Assembly: GCA_024362935.1 (NCBI GenBank)
Contig: JANCRA010000012.1
Location: 2,356,001-2,420,000, forward strand
Length of the DNA stretch: 64,000 nt
Origin: Setophaga petechia
Taxonomy: Eukaryota > Chordata > Aves > Passeriformes > Parulidae
Direction of reading: 5' to 3'
Made by a program: the position numbers and the translations under genes. Under the pieces are notes generated by a model, which was not told where the DNA came from, did not search any database, and worked only from the letters and a program-made list of their open reading frames with translations. Positions 12,401-25,614 of this stretch are shown here, in pieces. Numbering within the stretch: the stretch's first letter is position 1; each line of letters begins with the position of its first letter.

Positions 12401-15034
12401 GCTTCAATTCTCACACACACATCTAGAAAAGAGCATTGTGGTCTAAGGACTCTTGAACCATATCTGACATCTCTGACATACTTGATCCAAAGTGTTAAAC
12501 CACAGAGCTTTGTCACAAGGAAAAGGAAAATGTAATAAACACTAGTGTGGGAACAATGGGTAATAAATCAAGACTCAATGAGACTAGAGGGCCTAATGGG
12601 GAAAACAAGGATACATAATTGTGTGGATACAACGATAGCACAATATTCACCTCTGCTGAATAAAGCAGTGTTCACAGAGCTACAGTCTCCTTAATATTTA
12701 CCTGGCCTACGTATTGGCCTGTAGCTGGACACTTCCAAAGCATCCTTCCAGTACTGTGACCTAGCCTCTCACCAGTGCCTGAATGCACGTGGGCAGATGT
12801 CACACTCCTCCCTAAAAAACACCCTCAGAAATCTCCAAATGGGGGCCAGACCTTAAACTGATAGACATGTTAGCAGGCAGGGAAGTCCTCACTTACCTCT
12901 CTGCTTTAGGCTGCTGTTGTGTGGTCTCATTTGTTTGCCATTCCTCCTGCTTTCACTCTTCTGGCATTCTCTGGGTAGCGCCCAGTGTTGTCACTACCTT
13001 GACTTGGACAGTGAGCATGCTGAGGTTCATTCACCACTTTACTGTACTCAGTGCAGACTTCTGTGCAAGGGGCGTCCTGACACAGTTGGGCACTCTGACA
13101 CAGTTTTGTGCTTCTGTTTCTTTAGCTTCCAACATCTTGCAGAAGGATATCCTCTGTTCATCAGGACTCTTTGGAAATTCTCAGGCCAGCCTTTTCCCCA
13201 TCCACCTGCAGCTGCTAACTGCGTATCCCTTATTTTTCAAGAACATCAAATCACTGACTTTCCAGATTGTGTTCAGAAATTAATTTCGTGTGACTGAACC
13301 AACTGGGTGTAAGAGTGCTGTAATGTGGAGAAAGGAAGACCTAATAGACTGTGAGGATCTTATTTCTTTCCTCTTTCTACATGCGCACTGATCCTTACAG
13401 CCTCGATGGCTTGTCCAGCTTTACTGAAGTGGCTGATTGTCACATCAACAATTTGTAGCTCAGAAGTGGGACTGTGAAAGATCACCCTGAAGCCGGTAAT
13501 GCTTACTAATTACACCGTTGATGGTCAACATGTTACAAAAAAGTCCATCTATTATTTGTGTTATATTGTGAGAGACCATGGTATGCTCAATGTTTACTTG
13601 ATGTGCTAAAGTCTTTATTTTCATTGGGTTTTATCACAGCATTCTTCATAACTAAAGATGCCTAATAATTAAAAGTAAAATTATCCCCATAATGATGTCA
13701 TGCTTCATATCTGCTCAGGCCTAGGGCTTGTATCTATAGTCACCTTATTAAGCAATAATTCAGATGGCAATTCAGCCCAGAAATGGACTCCACATGCCCC
13801 TAAATGGCCCTGCCTTTCTCCGGCAAGTAGGTGAGGCACAGAGAAATCTTTATCACTTAAAAAGCTCTAAGCCAAGAAGGATGAATCCTGGCCCAGATCA
13901 AGATAAACTCTGCACTGCTGCCCTGGACTCCCCATAAAGCACGTTTGCATCACAGCTGCTGCACCCATCCAAGCTGCAACTACAAAGATCCCTGAACTTG
14001 TGAGCCACACAGTAAAAACTTCACTAAAGTTTCATACTGAACTTTAACAAAGCACATACCAACAGCCATATAAAATACATCACATACATGGAGTAGTCAC
14101 ATTCCCACTTTTCCACTCCAAGATTCACCTGGGTTGGACACTGAAGTAAATCCCAGGACAATCTTCTCTCTCACTTTCAGGGGCTCCTTCAACTCTCTTC
14201 CTGCCTGAGACAGAGATTACATGAGTATAGCCTTTGGTTGTGAAATGCATCCCCAGCCTGGGAGTCATACTGGAGCTCTTTGTGAGTCACATGTGGCCCA
14301 GAAGGCTGTGAGGCCTTGTGGTATTCTGTAAATGTAGCAGCTGTGATTGACATAGAAAAATGAAGTAAAAACACATTTATTATACTTTCTGGGTTTTTTT
14401 CCTCCCAGCTGAGATGGAAGCATCATTGGCTGCAGCCCAACAGCAGTAAAACTGTTCAACTTCTAACCTCACTAAAAAGTACTGTCAAAATGGTATTAAG
14501 TCAATAGTGAATGCCTGAGCCTGTAAGAAGAAACAAAAAGTAGTTCATAGATACATGAGTGAGTTTATTGACAACTCTGGGACTTGCAATACCCTGACTT
14601 CAGAGTCTGAGCAGTGATAAATAGGCTGTCAGAGTGAACTGTTTGGGCACAAAAGAATAAAGAATATGCCAGGACTAGTGGGGTGGGGGGACTATTTCAT
14701 GTAACTGAAAGAAGAATCACATGACCTGTCTTAAGCTTTTAAATGTTATATCACTGGGAGTCATAAACTGGAATAGGGATTATCAAAACCTCTGATAGAC
14801 AATGTCATCTATCTATATTTCTTTACCACACATCCTTCAGTTTTAATCCAGGACCTTCACCCCTGTGTTACAATCTTGATCTCTCATACTTTTCTGCACT
14901 TTATCAGAATCTCAGCCCTTTTGTCCTTCTCTTTCCACCCTTTACCCACCTTCTCAATCCTTATCCTCCAGGCCTGTCCTGCCCCACCCCTTTATCTGGA
15001 AGCCACGTGGTAACCAGAGCATGTCAGGTTTCTC
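6496..15034. other. Intergenic-type sequence, nothing recognised
   Basis: No gene or clear mobile element seen. Overlapping open frames of 138 and 126 codons at 12,867-13,297 lie in a slightly GC-richer block and resemble no family I know. An A/T-rich block lies at 8,985-9,050. A short imperfect duplication (unit GATTTAGAATGTGCAGA-like, two copies) lies at about 7,268-7,312. Confidence 0.5.
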
Positions 15035-15430
15035 CTGTTCCAGGTGTCGCAGATCAGCTGATGGAGGGTGCCAGGGGGCAGGGCAGCAAGGACCTTCAGC
15101 AGGGACATGAACAGTGTGTTCCTCACTGGCTGGTGCAATAGAGTGTATCAAAAGTCTCCCTGGAGGATAGGGACAAGAACCAAAACACAAGAAAACAGAA
15201 GGCTTCTAAAGAGGTACTCTAATCCTCCTGTGTCCACAATGAGATGTACTGGGACATGCCAAGGGATAGACATAGAAGATTCATGTTTTTCTGGGTTTCA
15301 GAAAAGAGTCCTTAGGCATAAGACCTTCTTTTTCCTTCTTCTAGAATGTTGCATCTTCAGCTAACACCACTGGAAACTGAGCAATCAAAAGCAAATCCAA
15401 TTTATTAGCCAGATGTGAGACTTTCATTCT
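15035..15430 (+). repeat. Diverged dispersed repeat, copy 1
   Basis: Colinear with 18,167-18,592. Shared words in the same order are CAGATCAGCTGAT (15,050 and 18,183), GTGTATCAAAA (15,143 and 18,268), TAATCCTCCT (15,220 and 18,346) and TATTAGCCAG (15,403 and 18,566). Both copies also carry a pyrimidine-rich tract ending in TAG or CAG. By eye about two thirds of positions agree. It is either an old interspersed family (possibly an LTR) or a local duplication. Similarity may continue weakly to about 15,510. Confidence 0.75.
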
Positions 15431-17811
15431 TGGCAGCTGACAGCTGAGAACTTGTACACGTGCATTCGCCTGCTTAATTTTTAAGCAACATCATTGCCAA
15501 CTAGTGAATTTGCCCTGACAATCAGTAATTTCTTTTGTCCATCTACCCCCATCTCTACTTCAACAATGAGGGCAATTTGTTAGTTGTTTTTTTGTTTTGT
15601 TTTTATTTCCTATTCTTTTAACCATCAGGAAGCTGCTTTCAGAAAGCCATCTGCACTTATTCACTGCCAACGCTCAACATGGTTTTAATAAGCCTTGTGT
15701 GGTTTTGACTTTAACACTTGTTTCCCGGTGCATAAAAGCCCATTTCCTTAGCTGTCACAGTTTGTCACTTCAATAAAGTTTCTCAGTTGCCTTCTAAGCA
15801 GGATGGTTTTTACTCTTACTTTCATAAGCAACAAGTTAAATCTGAGCACAACAGCAACACTGATAATTATCCAAACTAGTAAGTGTCCATTGTTTTGAGC
15901 ATGAGTTTCCCTCTGAACAGAATCCTTCATAATAGGTTAGGAATCTATAGGAATACTAAACTTTGAAAAATTATGCCAATCATACTTCATGGTTTAATGA
16001 CAGCTTGTATGAATGACTTTGAATCAAACAGGCTCCATTCACAGGGTGATTTAATGATCTTACATCTCTACAAAGCTCACCTGGGACTGGAAAGTAGTCT
16101 GGTATTTTTCTTGCTCACAACATCACTAGCAGTGAAAATTCTTATCAAGAAGGGGATTTCTGCAAGACTGATGATAGATGTTGGAAAGGACTTCTGGGCG
16201 TTCTCATTGCTCTCCTGAGCAGTAGCAATAGCAATCTTCATTAATAATAGTAATACTGGAGAAGTAAAAATTAATTAATATCATCATTTGAGTGCTGTTT
16301 GACAGGGCAGACAGAGTTGCTCTATCAGCTTCCAGCTGCCAGTCTTTCCAGGCTCTCCAGCGGAAGGTGTATTTTACCCACATCTCTGGCACCATCTCTG
16401 CCCCTCAGTGAGGCAGTTCCTTCACCCTCCTGCCTGCAAGCTGTCCATGGAAAACAGAGCTCTGTGCTTCTGTGGAGGAGGGAGGAGACAGGTGGACAGG
16501 ATGTGGGAAGAGGATGGGGAAAGAAATAGAACAAGAGCTTATAGGATACAGCAGGAAAGACCACCCTGAGAAAATTTCTGGTCAATGCATAACACTGCAG
16601 CCTTATTTTTTCCATCCAACCTACAAGTTTTTTCACAATGTGCTGAGATTGTAACTGTTTTGGTCAGGGACTATTTCTTGTTAAATATCCTCAGAAGATA
16701 ATATTTTTCACTGACTGAGTCTTGGAGCTGGAGTCAGATGTCCTGATTGTTAATCCTGCTCTGGCCCTTCTGCCCCCAGTTGCCAGACATTAGGAAAATT
16801 ATTTAATTTTCTTATGTTTCTGATTTCACCATGTCTATATTGCCTGTTTAAATCTGAGGTCTTCCAGGCAGAGGCTGTAACAATTAATCCTGATCCTTGA
16901 TTATTAGCACCTAACCAAGGTGCTAATAAGTATATAGTACTTGTAAATAGTACACACAAACCTCAACAAAAATTCAGATGACAGAACAATCCCTACATCT
17001 TACACTAAATTAATAATATGTTAAAGGAATGAAAAGAAAGCCAAATAGCTTTTTCTATACCTGAGAAAGCTTTGCAGCAGAAACAAGAATAAGGCTACAG
17101 TGAAAATTCTAAATCTCTAGAGTAAACATCAAGCGGGTGCTGTGTTTCATTTTCTCATATGCACTTTTCAGCCAGAATCTCACTTTAATCAGAAAGATTT
17201 TATAGTCCAGAGCTTCCTGCAAATCTCTGTTTAATGTAAATTTTAATACCTTTGGCATATTTTGGCTGCCAGACTATTATTTATTTGATGCATCTCAAGC
17301 AAGTTTTAAATTATGCTGTTAAAACAAAAACTATTTCAGATTTGGTAGACAGCAAAATGATTTTGTAAAACAAGACTGTAGGAACCTGCAGTTACTGTCC
17401 ATAATTTATTTCTCTGTATTCAGTTCTGTCTTCAGTTTATAGGTAAAATGGTGGCTGGCTGGTTAAGTAGAAGGACTTTGGCCTTGCTAATCATGGACCT
17501 GGAAAAACAGGCTGGACTTACATAGTATTATTACAGCAGATCCAGGGTAAGGTTGGAGGAAGAGCAGGGTAAATTATGCTTTTATGACTAATCATTTTAG
17601 AAGCCTGTTTTACAGGGAAGTCATGTTAAAAAATGTGCCCAACTACTGGGGCATCAACTCCTACAACAAGAAACAGGAGACAAAACTGAGAGGAAACAAA
17701 AAATAGTCCTCTTAAAATTACTTGCCATCAATAGATTATACATATTCTCAGTCCAAAATTTGTTCTTTCTCTGCTTTAGGCTCAGACCCTGGTCTCTATC
17801 TCACGGGAATT

Positions 17812-17869
17812 GAAACCAGATGATCCTTAAAGGCTCCTTGAACCCAAAACATTCCATAATTCTATAAAT
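17812..17869 (+). mobile_element. CR1 3'-tail fragment
   Basis: Very short plus-strand CR1 end: the CAGATGATCCTTAAAGGCTC block followed by AACCCAAAACATTCCATAATTC and a terminal TCTATAAATA. Only the last ~58 bp can be recognised. It is old. Confidence 0.8.
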
Positions 17870-18166
17870 AACTGTCTTGGACATTGAATTACTGATAATG
17901 AAAGGCAGAAAAAGTATTAATGGAAAAGTAGATTTTAATGTGTGAGAATGTGAAACAAAGTATTGAATAATGAGAATTTTCTGGTGTTTCTCTAGTTCTG
18001 AAATTAGATTGCTACAGCATGCGCTTTGTCATATATTTAATTTAAAAATCAGGTAAGTAAATCAGCTAAAGTAAGAAGCTAAAGGAAATGAGCTCCTGTA
18101 TCTACCTCACAATACAGATTGTAAATGAAGAACCAGGAGGCTCATACTGCAGCATACCACCTTTCT

Positions 18167-18598
18167 GCTGCTCCAGGTGTGTCAGATCAGCTGATAGATG
18201 GGGCTTCATGAGCAGGGCAGGAAAGGCATTCAGTGGGCAGGTGTACCTTGCCTGTCTAAAGAAGAAAGTGTATCAAAACTCTTCCTGAGGGAGGACAAAG
18301 AAAAACATACCAAAAAGAAAACTGAAGGTGATTAAATGGACACTTTAATCCTCCTACAGCAAAATTTTTCTAAGGACACATTGAAATTTACAGGAAATTT
18401 CTCATAGTCATCTCTTATAATACATGGATGTGGGAAGAGTCACATTGTTCTGTCTTAAAAATCAGAGTTATTAGGGATAAGATTTTTTTCCTTTTTTTTT
18501 TTTTCAGTTGTTTTATACCCATAGCTATCACTATTAGAGATTTGGTCATTAAGAGCCAATGTATATATTAGCCAGCTATATACCCATTCCAAACCAGG
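18167..18598 (+). repeat. Diverged dispersed repeat, copy 2 (interrupted by LTR)
   Basis: Second copy of the repeat at 15,035-15,430, in direct orientation about 3.13 kb downstream. Visible similarity runs up to the start of the minus-strand LTR at 18,599. A weaker match appears to resume beyond the LTR: ATTGGCATATCTAGTCAAT at 19,664-19,682 resembles ATTGCCAACTAGTGAAT at 15,493-15,509. This suggests the LTR inserted into this copy. Confidence 0.65.
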
Positions 18599-19536
18599 TG
18601 TAGTGAGTGACACTGGCTGGATGCCAGACACCACTAAAGCCTCTCTCTCACTCACCTCTGCAGCTGGACAGGGGAGAGAAAGTATAATAAAGGGTTCATG
18701 GCTTGAGATAGAGATATTAATTGAAAGTACTACTAACAAAATCAGAGCAGGATAAGGAGAAGTAAAATGAGATCTAAAAAAACCTTCCCCCCACCCCTCC
18801 CTCCTTCCCAAGTCTACTGCCTACCCCAGCAGCACAGGGAGATGGAAATGGGGGTTGAAGTCAGTTCATCACTCTGTTTCTCCTGCATCTCAGGGAGAAG
18901 AATCATCCCTCTTCTGCACTGTGGGGTCCCTCCCATGGGAGAGAGTTCTCCATGAACTCCTCTTATGTGGCTCCATCTCAGGAGCAGCAGCTCCCTGCAA
19001 ACTGCTGCTACATGAGTTCATCCCAGGGGCAGCAACGCCCCTCAGACTGCCACGGTGTGGGTCACTCTCCCACAGGTGCAGTCCTCCAAGAACAGGCTGC
19101 TCTAGCACGGGGTCCTGTCTTCCAGGGATTCCTCCAGGTGCTGCAGATGGATCTCTGTACACCCATGGTCCTCTGTGGGCTGCAGGGGCACAGCTGCTTC
19201 ACCATGGTCCTCACCACGGCCTGCAGAGGAATCTCAGCTCTGGTGCCTGGAGTGCCTGCACTCCCTTCTTCTTCACTGATCTTTGTGTGTGCATGGCTGT
19301 TCATCTCACATGTTCTCACTCCACTCTTCACAGGCTGCAATTACAACTGTGCAATAATATTTTCTTTAACTCTTCTTAAATATGTTACCACAGAGGCACT
19401 GCCCAGCCTTAGCCAGTGGCATGTCCATCTTTGGAGATTGGCTCTGCCAGACATGAAGGAAGCATCTGGCAGCTCCTCACAGAAACCACTGCTGCAGCCT
19501 CCCTGCTGCCAAAGCCTGGCCATGCAAACCCAATAA
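18599..19536 (-). mobile_element. Solitary endogenous retroviral LTR (ERVL-like), minus strand
   Basis: About 938 bp. In the minus direction it begins TATTGGGTTTGCATGGCC and ends CCAGCCAGTGTCACTCACTACA, which I recognise as the termini of a common avian LTR family (remembered consensus ends CCACCACA). It carries a TATA-like CATATTTAAGAAG (plus strand about 19,373-19,386). The flanks CCAGG before 18,599 and CCAGA after 19,536 look like a 5-bp target duplication with one mismatch, the size used by class III/ERVL elements. The AATAAA expected near its 3' part is not seen, and substitutions are many, so the copy is old. No internal viral genes flank it, so it is a solo LTR. The plus-strand open frames of 174 and 194 codons here are chance frames within the LTR. 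Confidence 0.75.
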
Positions 19537-19723
19537 CCAGACCAGATATTGGGCCCTTGGGATCTGCTGGTCAGTTGGATAAGCACTCCATATCATGGTT
19601 AACTGGATATATGAGATTGACCAGATCTTTGCATATTTAGCTAAATAAACCTCTGCTTGTTTGATTGGCATATCTAGTCAATCTTCAATTTCTAAAGGTT
19701 TAAATTCCCTATGTGGGATTAAC
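19537..19723 (+). repeat. Possible older LTR-like remnant after the nested LTR
   Basis: Contains AATAAA at 19,644-19,649 followed by CCTCTGCTTGTTTGATTGGC, an arrangement typical of the R/U5 part of a retroviral LTR, ending near GGGATTAACA at 19,723. It may be the downstream half of the repeat split by the LTR at 18,599-19,536. No start terminus or target duplication could be defined. Confidence 0.3.
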
Positions 19724-20086
19724 ATCATTGCTCAATTTCAGGAACAGAAGAGTTCTGTAGCAATGTGGTTTGAGACAGTTCTGGCCTCATAGGCCTCATC
19801 ATTTGCTTATAGACAACTTTTTTTTTAATGGCACCATGTGATAACTGAACAGGAAACACTAGCATTAAAAAAAACCCTAAAAAAAAAAAAAAGAGTTTTT
19901 TAGTTCTTGGTTTAGCCAGCATTCAAATTTGTGTTTAAATTAGATACCTCCAAGTCCTTTCATAATCTACAGAAAAAAAAATGACATTTCCAGGATGCAT
20001 CTCATCTCATCTTGCTGTAATGTAGATGTGATCTAAAATAAAGCAGACAAATCAGCCCCTGAAAGTGCCTATTTCTCTCCACTGCC

Positions 20087-20151
20087 TATAAAAGGAGCAC
20101 AGGCTGGCTGGCTCATATGGAGACGCCTACACTCTGGATGTCTAAAGATAG
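20087..20151 (+). promoter_or_regulatory. Candidate TATA promoter with short first exon
   Basis: A consensus TATAAAAGG lies at 20,087-20,095. About 30 bp downstream a transcription start would fall near 20,115-20,120, and a splice donor ATAG|GTGAGA begins at 20,152. No start codon is needed, so the product could be a lncRNA. The block could also be part of an old LTR or repeat rather than a host gene. Both core signals are short and occur by chance; only their spacing is suggestive. Confidence 0.3.
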
Positions 20152-22864
20152 GTGAGATAAATCCTGCCATACATCTGTTGCTGTTTCTCATATGGATTTC
20201 CCCTCTTTGTTGCTCTTACACATGAGGTTTCAGTATAATATTGAAATGCCTATAAATGTGTAGGTGAGGCATACACATATATATGCAGTCTCTCTTGATC
20301 TCCATCTGCAAAAGCAGTGGCTTGGAATACAAGGACCTTTTTTTTGGTGGCATAGTTTATGAAATTTGTATCTACTGAGCTGAATGCTGACATTTGTCAG
20401 TCAAACTGTATTTTAATGTAATTTTTTAATGCTGAAAATCTCTCTTCCAAGAAGGATGATTGAAATATTTTTGGTATATCAGCAGAGCACTCCTGATATT
20501 GCCAGACAGAGAGCTCATTCTGCTGTAACTGTTGCCTGGCATTTCAAACTGTGTCTAGATGACCAGCTGGGACACACTCCTGTCTTTTTGAATAATGCTC
20601 CTCCAGCTGTCCAGATCAGGGACTGGGTGAGGAGATCCCTGCAGGTCCCTGCCAGACACTGATGGCTAACAACAACATCATTGCCCCAACATGAGGCAGG
20701 GTTGTGGCTCAGACCAGGGGAGCCAAGAGTTCCCAAATCTCTAATGATTCCCTTTACCAAGGAATATTACCAGACTTGTTTCTCCCTGCACTGAATAATG
20801 CTGAGACCTTCCTCTTCACCTCTTCCCAGAAAATGAGTTCTAGTTTTCTCCTCAATGCCTTAAATGTTGTTAGTGCTGCTTTAAACAAGCATACCTTCCT
20901 CTCTTCTTCCTATCTCTTTGCAAGCTTTAGTGTGGTAGGCACATCCTACTTTTCAGGAAATCCGGAATATGTTCAAAATGAATTAGAAATGGGGAAGTGG
21001 AACCAAGAGATTTGAAACCACAGAAACCGTTTATTAGAATCTGAAATGTGGTGATGTATTAGAGCATATCTCAGCTTTGTAGTGAAAAAAATGTACACCA
21101 TCACTACAGGATTTCAGCTTCCTTATAATTTATATAATTTCTCTTCTAATATTAGCAGGCTTACAAAATCTCCTGCTGTTACTTGAATATCTGAGGCTGT
21201 AGTGCTCTGCACTCTATTCTCTCTCTCCTCAATTTCATATGCTGGCTCTCCAGACTGATCAAGAACTAAGTCTAAAGTTCTCTGTCACTTATAGAGACAA
21301 CATTGCCATGCCTGCTGTACATGGCTTGTTATCTGGCCTCAGCAGCAAAGCTGGGTAGTCCTAACCAGTTTTCATGTGTAGTTCTCCACAAAGCTGGAAT
21401 GTTTCTGTGTGTTTCTTAATTAAGTTAATGCCTGTGATCAATGCCCAACTTTCTATTAATACCTATTATTTCTCTTATAAAGCTTTGGTAATAGCTCACA
21501 CACATTGAAAAGGAGCATTTTTTCTTTGTAGAATATCCTACAGATTATATTAATTTCTTTATTTTTCTAGACTAGTGGGCACACAAGTAACATGGGAGTA
21601 TTTCCATAGTACCAACATGGCATTTTTTCCTTCCTAGTCTGTGGCAACTCACTCCACAGACACAATATTTCTTCAGGTCATCAGAAATGTTTCCTCAAAA
21701 TGCTGATGTTGATTTAATTGATTTGGGTTTTTTTGTTTGTTTGCTCTTATATTTTATAACTTTGCTCACATTCAATCACCCAATTAACTGCATGGTTTTC
21801 ACAGTTTGGTCTTAGCCTTTTTTAGGTAATAACATGTATTCTTTTCAATATTTTTCTGCTGATTTCTCTTCTTGTACTGCTGTTTTCTGTTAAGAGGACA
21901 TGAGTTTATTAACAGAAATTATAACTTAATAAGGGAATACGGTATTTCCCGCTGTTGTGACAGCTACCATTATGCCAACCATTTGGCTATTCTTGGTAAA
22001 CAGCTTGAAGTTGTCATTCAGTGCTTACTAGAGCATTTGTAAAAGCCAAGAAAGCCTGAAAAAGAAAAATGTTATTTTCCAGGCTAGCAAAGAGATAAAT
22101 AGATGGAAGTGGCAGCCATGCTCCTTGTAAGCATGCTACTTTAGATTCCTTGTCCATTAAGAGCCATTGCTGACCTATGACCAGTTCTGCAAGGCTCTGA
22201 ATTCTTTCTGGGTAAAGAATGTAAAATTTATTACAAAAATAACATATTTGCTTGTCTTACAAGGAATCTTATTTCTCCTTATAGAAGCTCAATATATTTT
22301 GAAACATAAAATCAATTGCCAAGTGGATTTTTTATCTCACACACTCACCTAGGTATATGCTTAAATAATATGTAACCTATCATTTACATGTTATGTCAAG
22401 CTCTTTGCCCTCTGGGGCAAGCAAAACAAAAAGTGATGTCCTAGAAGAGACTGCAAGATATGTCTAACATCTGACCTGCTCTGTGAACTTGCTTCAGTAG
22501 TCTAGGACATTTAGCTGTCTTTGCTCCTATCACATCAGCAGCCAATGTGGTCTCATCTTCATGACTGCCCTGTAAATGCATTCAGACTTCACACACATAA
22601 CCATGTTGGAGAGATGACATCGTGGAAGTGTTAATTGCCTGGTTGATTCATGGAAATTATTTGTTTTACACTGAGCCTCAGGAGAATTTGGGAACATAGA
22701 CTGTCTCTTCTAATCTAAAATGACCTTACCAGAAGTTATATATTTTCTAAGCGTATAGATTTTACATTTTATTTCACCCTGTTACCTTATCCTTTTTCCC
22801 TGGAAATTATCTTCCTTTATAGATGCCAGTAAAGCAAAATGAGACTGTATATCATTTTTGAATT

Positions 22865-22904
22865 TATATATATATATGCAAACACATATGCATGCATATA
22901 CACA
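22865..22904. repeat. (TA)n and CATATGCATGCATATAC-type simple repeat
   Basis: A run of alternating T and A at 22,865-22,877 is followed by an alternating purine-pyrimidine stretch rich in CATATG and GCATGC. Imperfect microsatellite. Confidence 0.85.
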
Positions 22905-23234
22905 AAGCTATATAAATCAGAATGGCTTAATTGAGAACATTCCTTTATGTTTATTGATGGTGAGCTCGAATGCCTTGCAGATCAGATGCAGATGAATTTC
23001 TGACATATTTTGGTTTCTTGAACAGGGAAATAATGTTTAATTGTTAAATCTGAAATGTTTTAAGCTTTACTAGATATGGATTTATGGTTCTTACACTGCA
23101 GATAGCCAACACAACAAAACTACATGCAAAAAATATTCTGCTTTGGAGCTATAAAGTGTTAGACCTGACTTTCCCTGCTAGGTCATAAACCAGAATGAGT
23201 TATATGTTAGTAGCATACTTCTATTTACAGAACC

Positions 23235-23264
23235 AAAAAAAAAAAAAAAAAAGAAAAAGAAAAA
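23235..23264. repeat. Poly-A tract
   Basis: Eighteen consecutive A residues (23,235-23,252) followed by GAAAAAGAAAAA. No retroposed gene or CR1 end was recognised upstream, so this is not evidently a retrotransposon tail. Confidence 0.9.
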
Positions 23265-25614
23265 TATAACAGAGTCAACTGTCAAGTAATGAAAACACAC
23301 AGCTTATCTTCCCAGTTTAGCAAAAACTTCATGCTCTGTGTCTGATCCCTTGTTGCAGCACTTGAACAATTTGCTTTAACTTTTTTGCTGTTTTTGGTTT
23401 TTTTTCAAATTTGTTGTAGTGCACTGGTACACATTTTGTGGTGATGGATTGGACAAATATCCTATGGAGCCTTCCAAATGGAACAAAGAAGACTGTGTTT
23501 GCAGAAGAGTTTATATGAAAAGGTGACATATCAGAGTCCATCAACCTTACACAGGTCTAGAGGAACACAGAGTCCGTCTTAAAGAAAACTACAGACAGGG
23601 ATCAGGACACAGCCCAGACAACCAAGTTCTAGCTTCTGAATTCTAGACTTTTGCATCAGTAAAAGGGGAGACTGATAACTTCTGGCTTTGCCAAGAAGGA
23701 TAAGGACTTGACTCTGAAGAGCTGAGTGGTGTGAAAGAAGCCTTTATTTATTTCTTGTTCTTTTGAAATTAAAAATAGATTAAAAAGTACTTATATTGGA
23801 GCTGCTGAGGTGTTTGACAGAAAGCAAGGACAGCCTATGAAATTTTCCCTGAACAGAGTGCTGAGTGAATTCACTGGTTTATGTAGATACTTCCTAGAAA
23901 GGACCATTGGAAAGTGGAAGAGTACTGGTATGATGAAGGGTACACAATATACTTGCAAATTGCATTTCCAATGCTATCTTTCATTCCTGTCATATCCAGT
24001 GTTCATTCTTGCTCTAAGCAATAACTTACGTTACTATAATAGACAAAAATTTAAAAGATGTTCCTTTTTTTTAATTATGCATTTTGCCTGTTATGCTATG
24101 GCTTTTGTGGATTTTTATTTTGCTTCCTGCCTCATGTGTAGGTCTGAATATTACTGTTGTACACTGCTTCAGGGGAAAAATGCTGTGATTTCTTCAACCC
24201 ACACAGCTGTGGATACGTGGCAAGCAGAAGTCCAGCAGTGACCTTCTATTTGAAGCACTAGCCTAGCTTCAAACACCTGCCATAAAATAAACTCCCTGTA
24301 GGCCCATGAAGAAGCTACTCAAATTCTCTGTAGTTCACTTTTCTTCAGTAAAAAAACAAGTCCTTCTCCCTCAGCAGTAATTTGATGGAAAATCATATCA
24401 CTAAAGCTGAAGGATAGTTAGGCATGAAGGTTAGAATTATCAGATTTTAGGCAGGTGTAAGGTAAGGGGCAGCAGTTTCCATCCCGGGATAGGAGTCCAT
24501 GTAAGCTTTAGAAGGAGAAGAACAAGAACAGCTATTATATTAGACACTGCCAAAGGTTTTGCTGCCTTTTGCTTATAACATCTTCACTGCAGACATTTCT
24601 ACCAATAGCCAAAGCTCAGATCTTGCATTCCTAAGTTATGCCATAGATTGGGGTTGATTCAGCCTTTGTGTGAACATGATTACAATACTTTGATATTTAT
24701 GCACACAGCAAAAAAGAAATATTTCATCTGAAAGAATATGATCAGCATCTACAGACAGCTTCCTATAAACTCTTGGAAAGTAGGTCAGTAAATCAAATCA
24801 CTGATAACACATTGCTTTTCTATGGATTGTTGAAAGCAGGCAAAAATAACCTCACTTAGCATATTCGTGCTTTTATTTCCTGTTTATGAAATCAGTTTGA
24901 CAATCTAATTCATTTTTTGCCAAATCCTTCCGAATCATCTAAGTTTACTAAAAGAAAATTGTACAGTGTGAGATGACGCTTCTCAACATATCAGTAGACT
25001 TGGTTCTCTGTACCCTTAAAAGCATGAGGGGGTTTATGCTTTTTTATTTTATTTTCTGTAGAATTTACCAGCATGTTACAGAGGGGGAAAGGTTTACTAT
25101 AAACACACAAACTAGAAAATCTTGAAAAATCATCAAGTTGAAAATTCATTACCTTTCTTGGCATCTGTGAAGGTTTTGCTTGACTTAAAAACAGACTCAG
25201 GCTCACAGCTAAGGTGAGAAGAGGCAGCTCTGAAAGTCAGAGGTCTCAGCAATATGACACCAGTCTGGAAAGCAAAGATGTCATATTTTACTGATTTCTT
25301 TTTTCCATTCATCTACTACAATTGCAGCTTCAAATGCATGTCTGCTTAAGGGAAGCTCTGGCTTTTGTGAAAAGTTGCTCTTATTAAAGTTGAGCATTTC
25401 ATAAGATAAAGATTTTAGGTAATAATCTTCCTATTTAGTTTAAACCATTAATTCTTCCTCGGCTGAATAAAATATTTCAATTTTTCTCTTTTCCCGTAAC
25501 AGCCTTCACCAAATATAAGGGGAAAATAATTCAGTGAAAAATTCACAGAAATAGTATGTTCTTTTATTTTTAGTCTATTTTAAAAAGTAACTTTTCTAAA
25601 ACACCCAATATTTT

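Noticed and set aside
12867..13297. Overlapping 138- and 126-codon frames
   Set aside because: Two overlapping frames in one GC-richer block, neither with recognisable motifs. A pyrimidine-AG acceptor-like site near 13,130 alone does not make an exon.
18855..19536. Plus-strand frames of 174 and 194 codons
   Set aside because: They lie antisense within a minus-strand LTR; LTRs do not encode proteins here and the translations match no family I know.
23810..24241. 143-codon plus-strand frame
   Set aside because: Length is within chance for a 128-kb (two-strand) search, composition is aromatic/Cys-rich as in translated AT-rich DNA, and no domain is seen.
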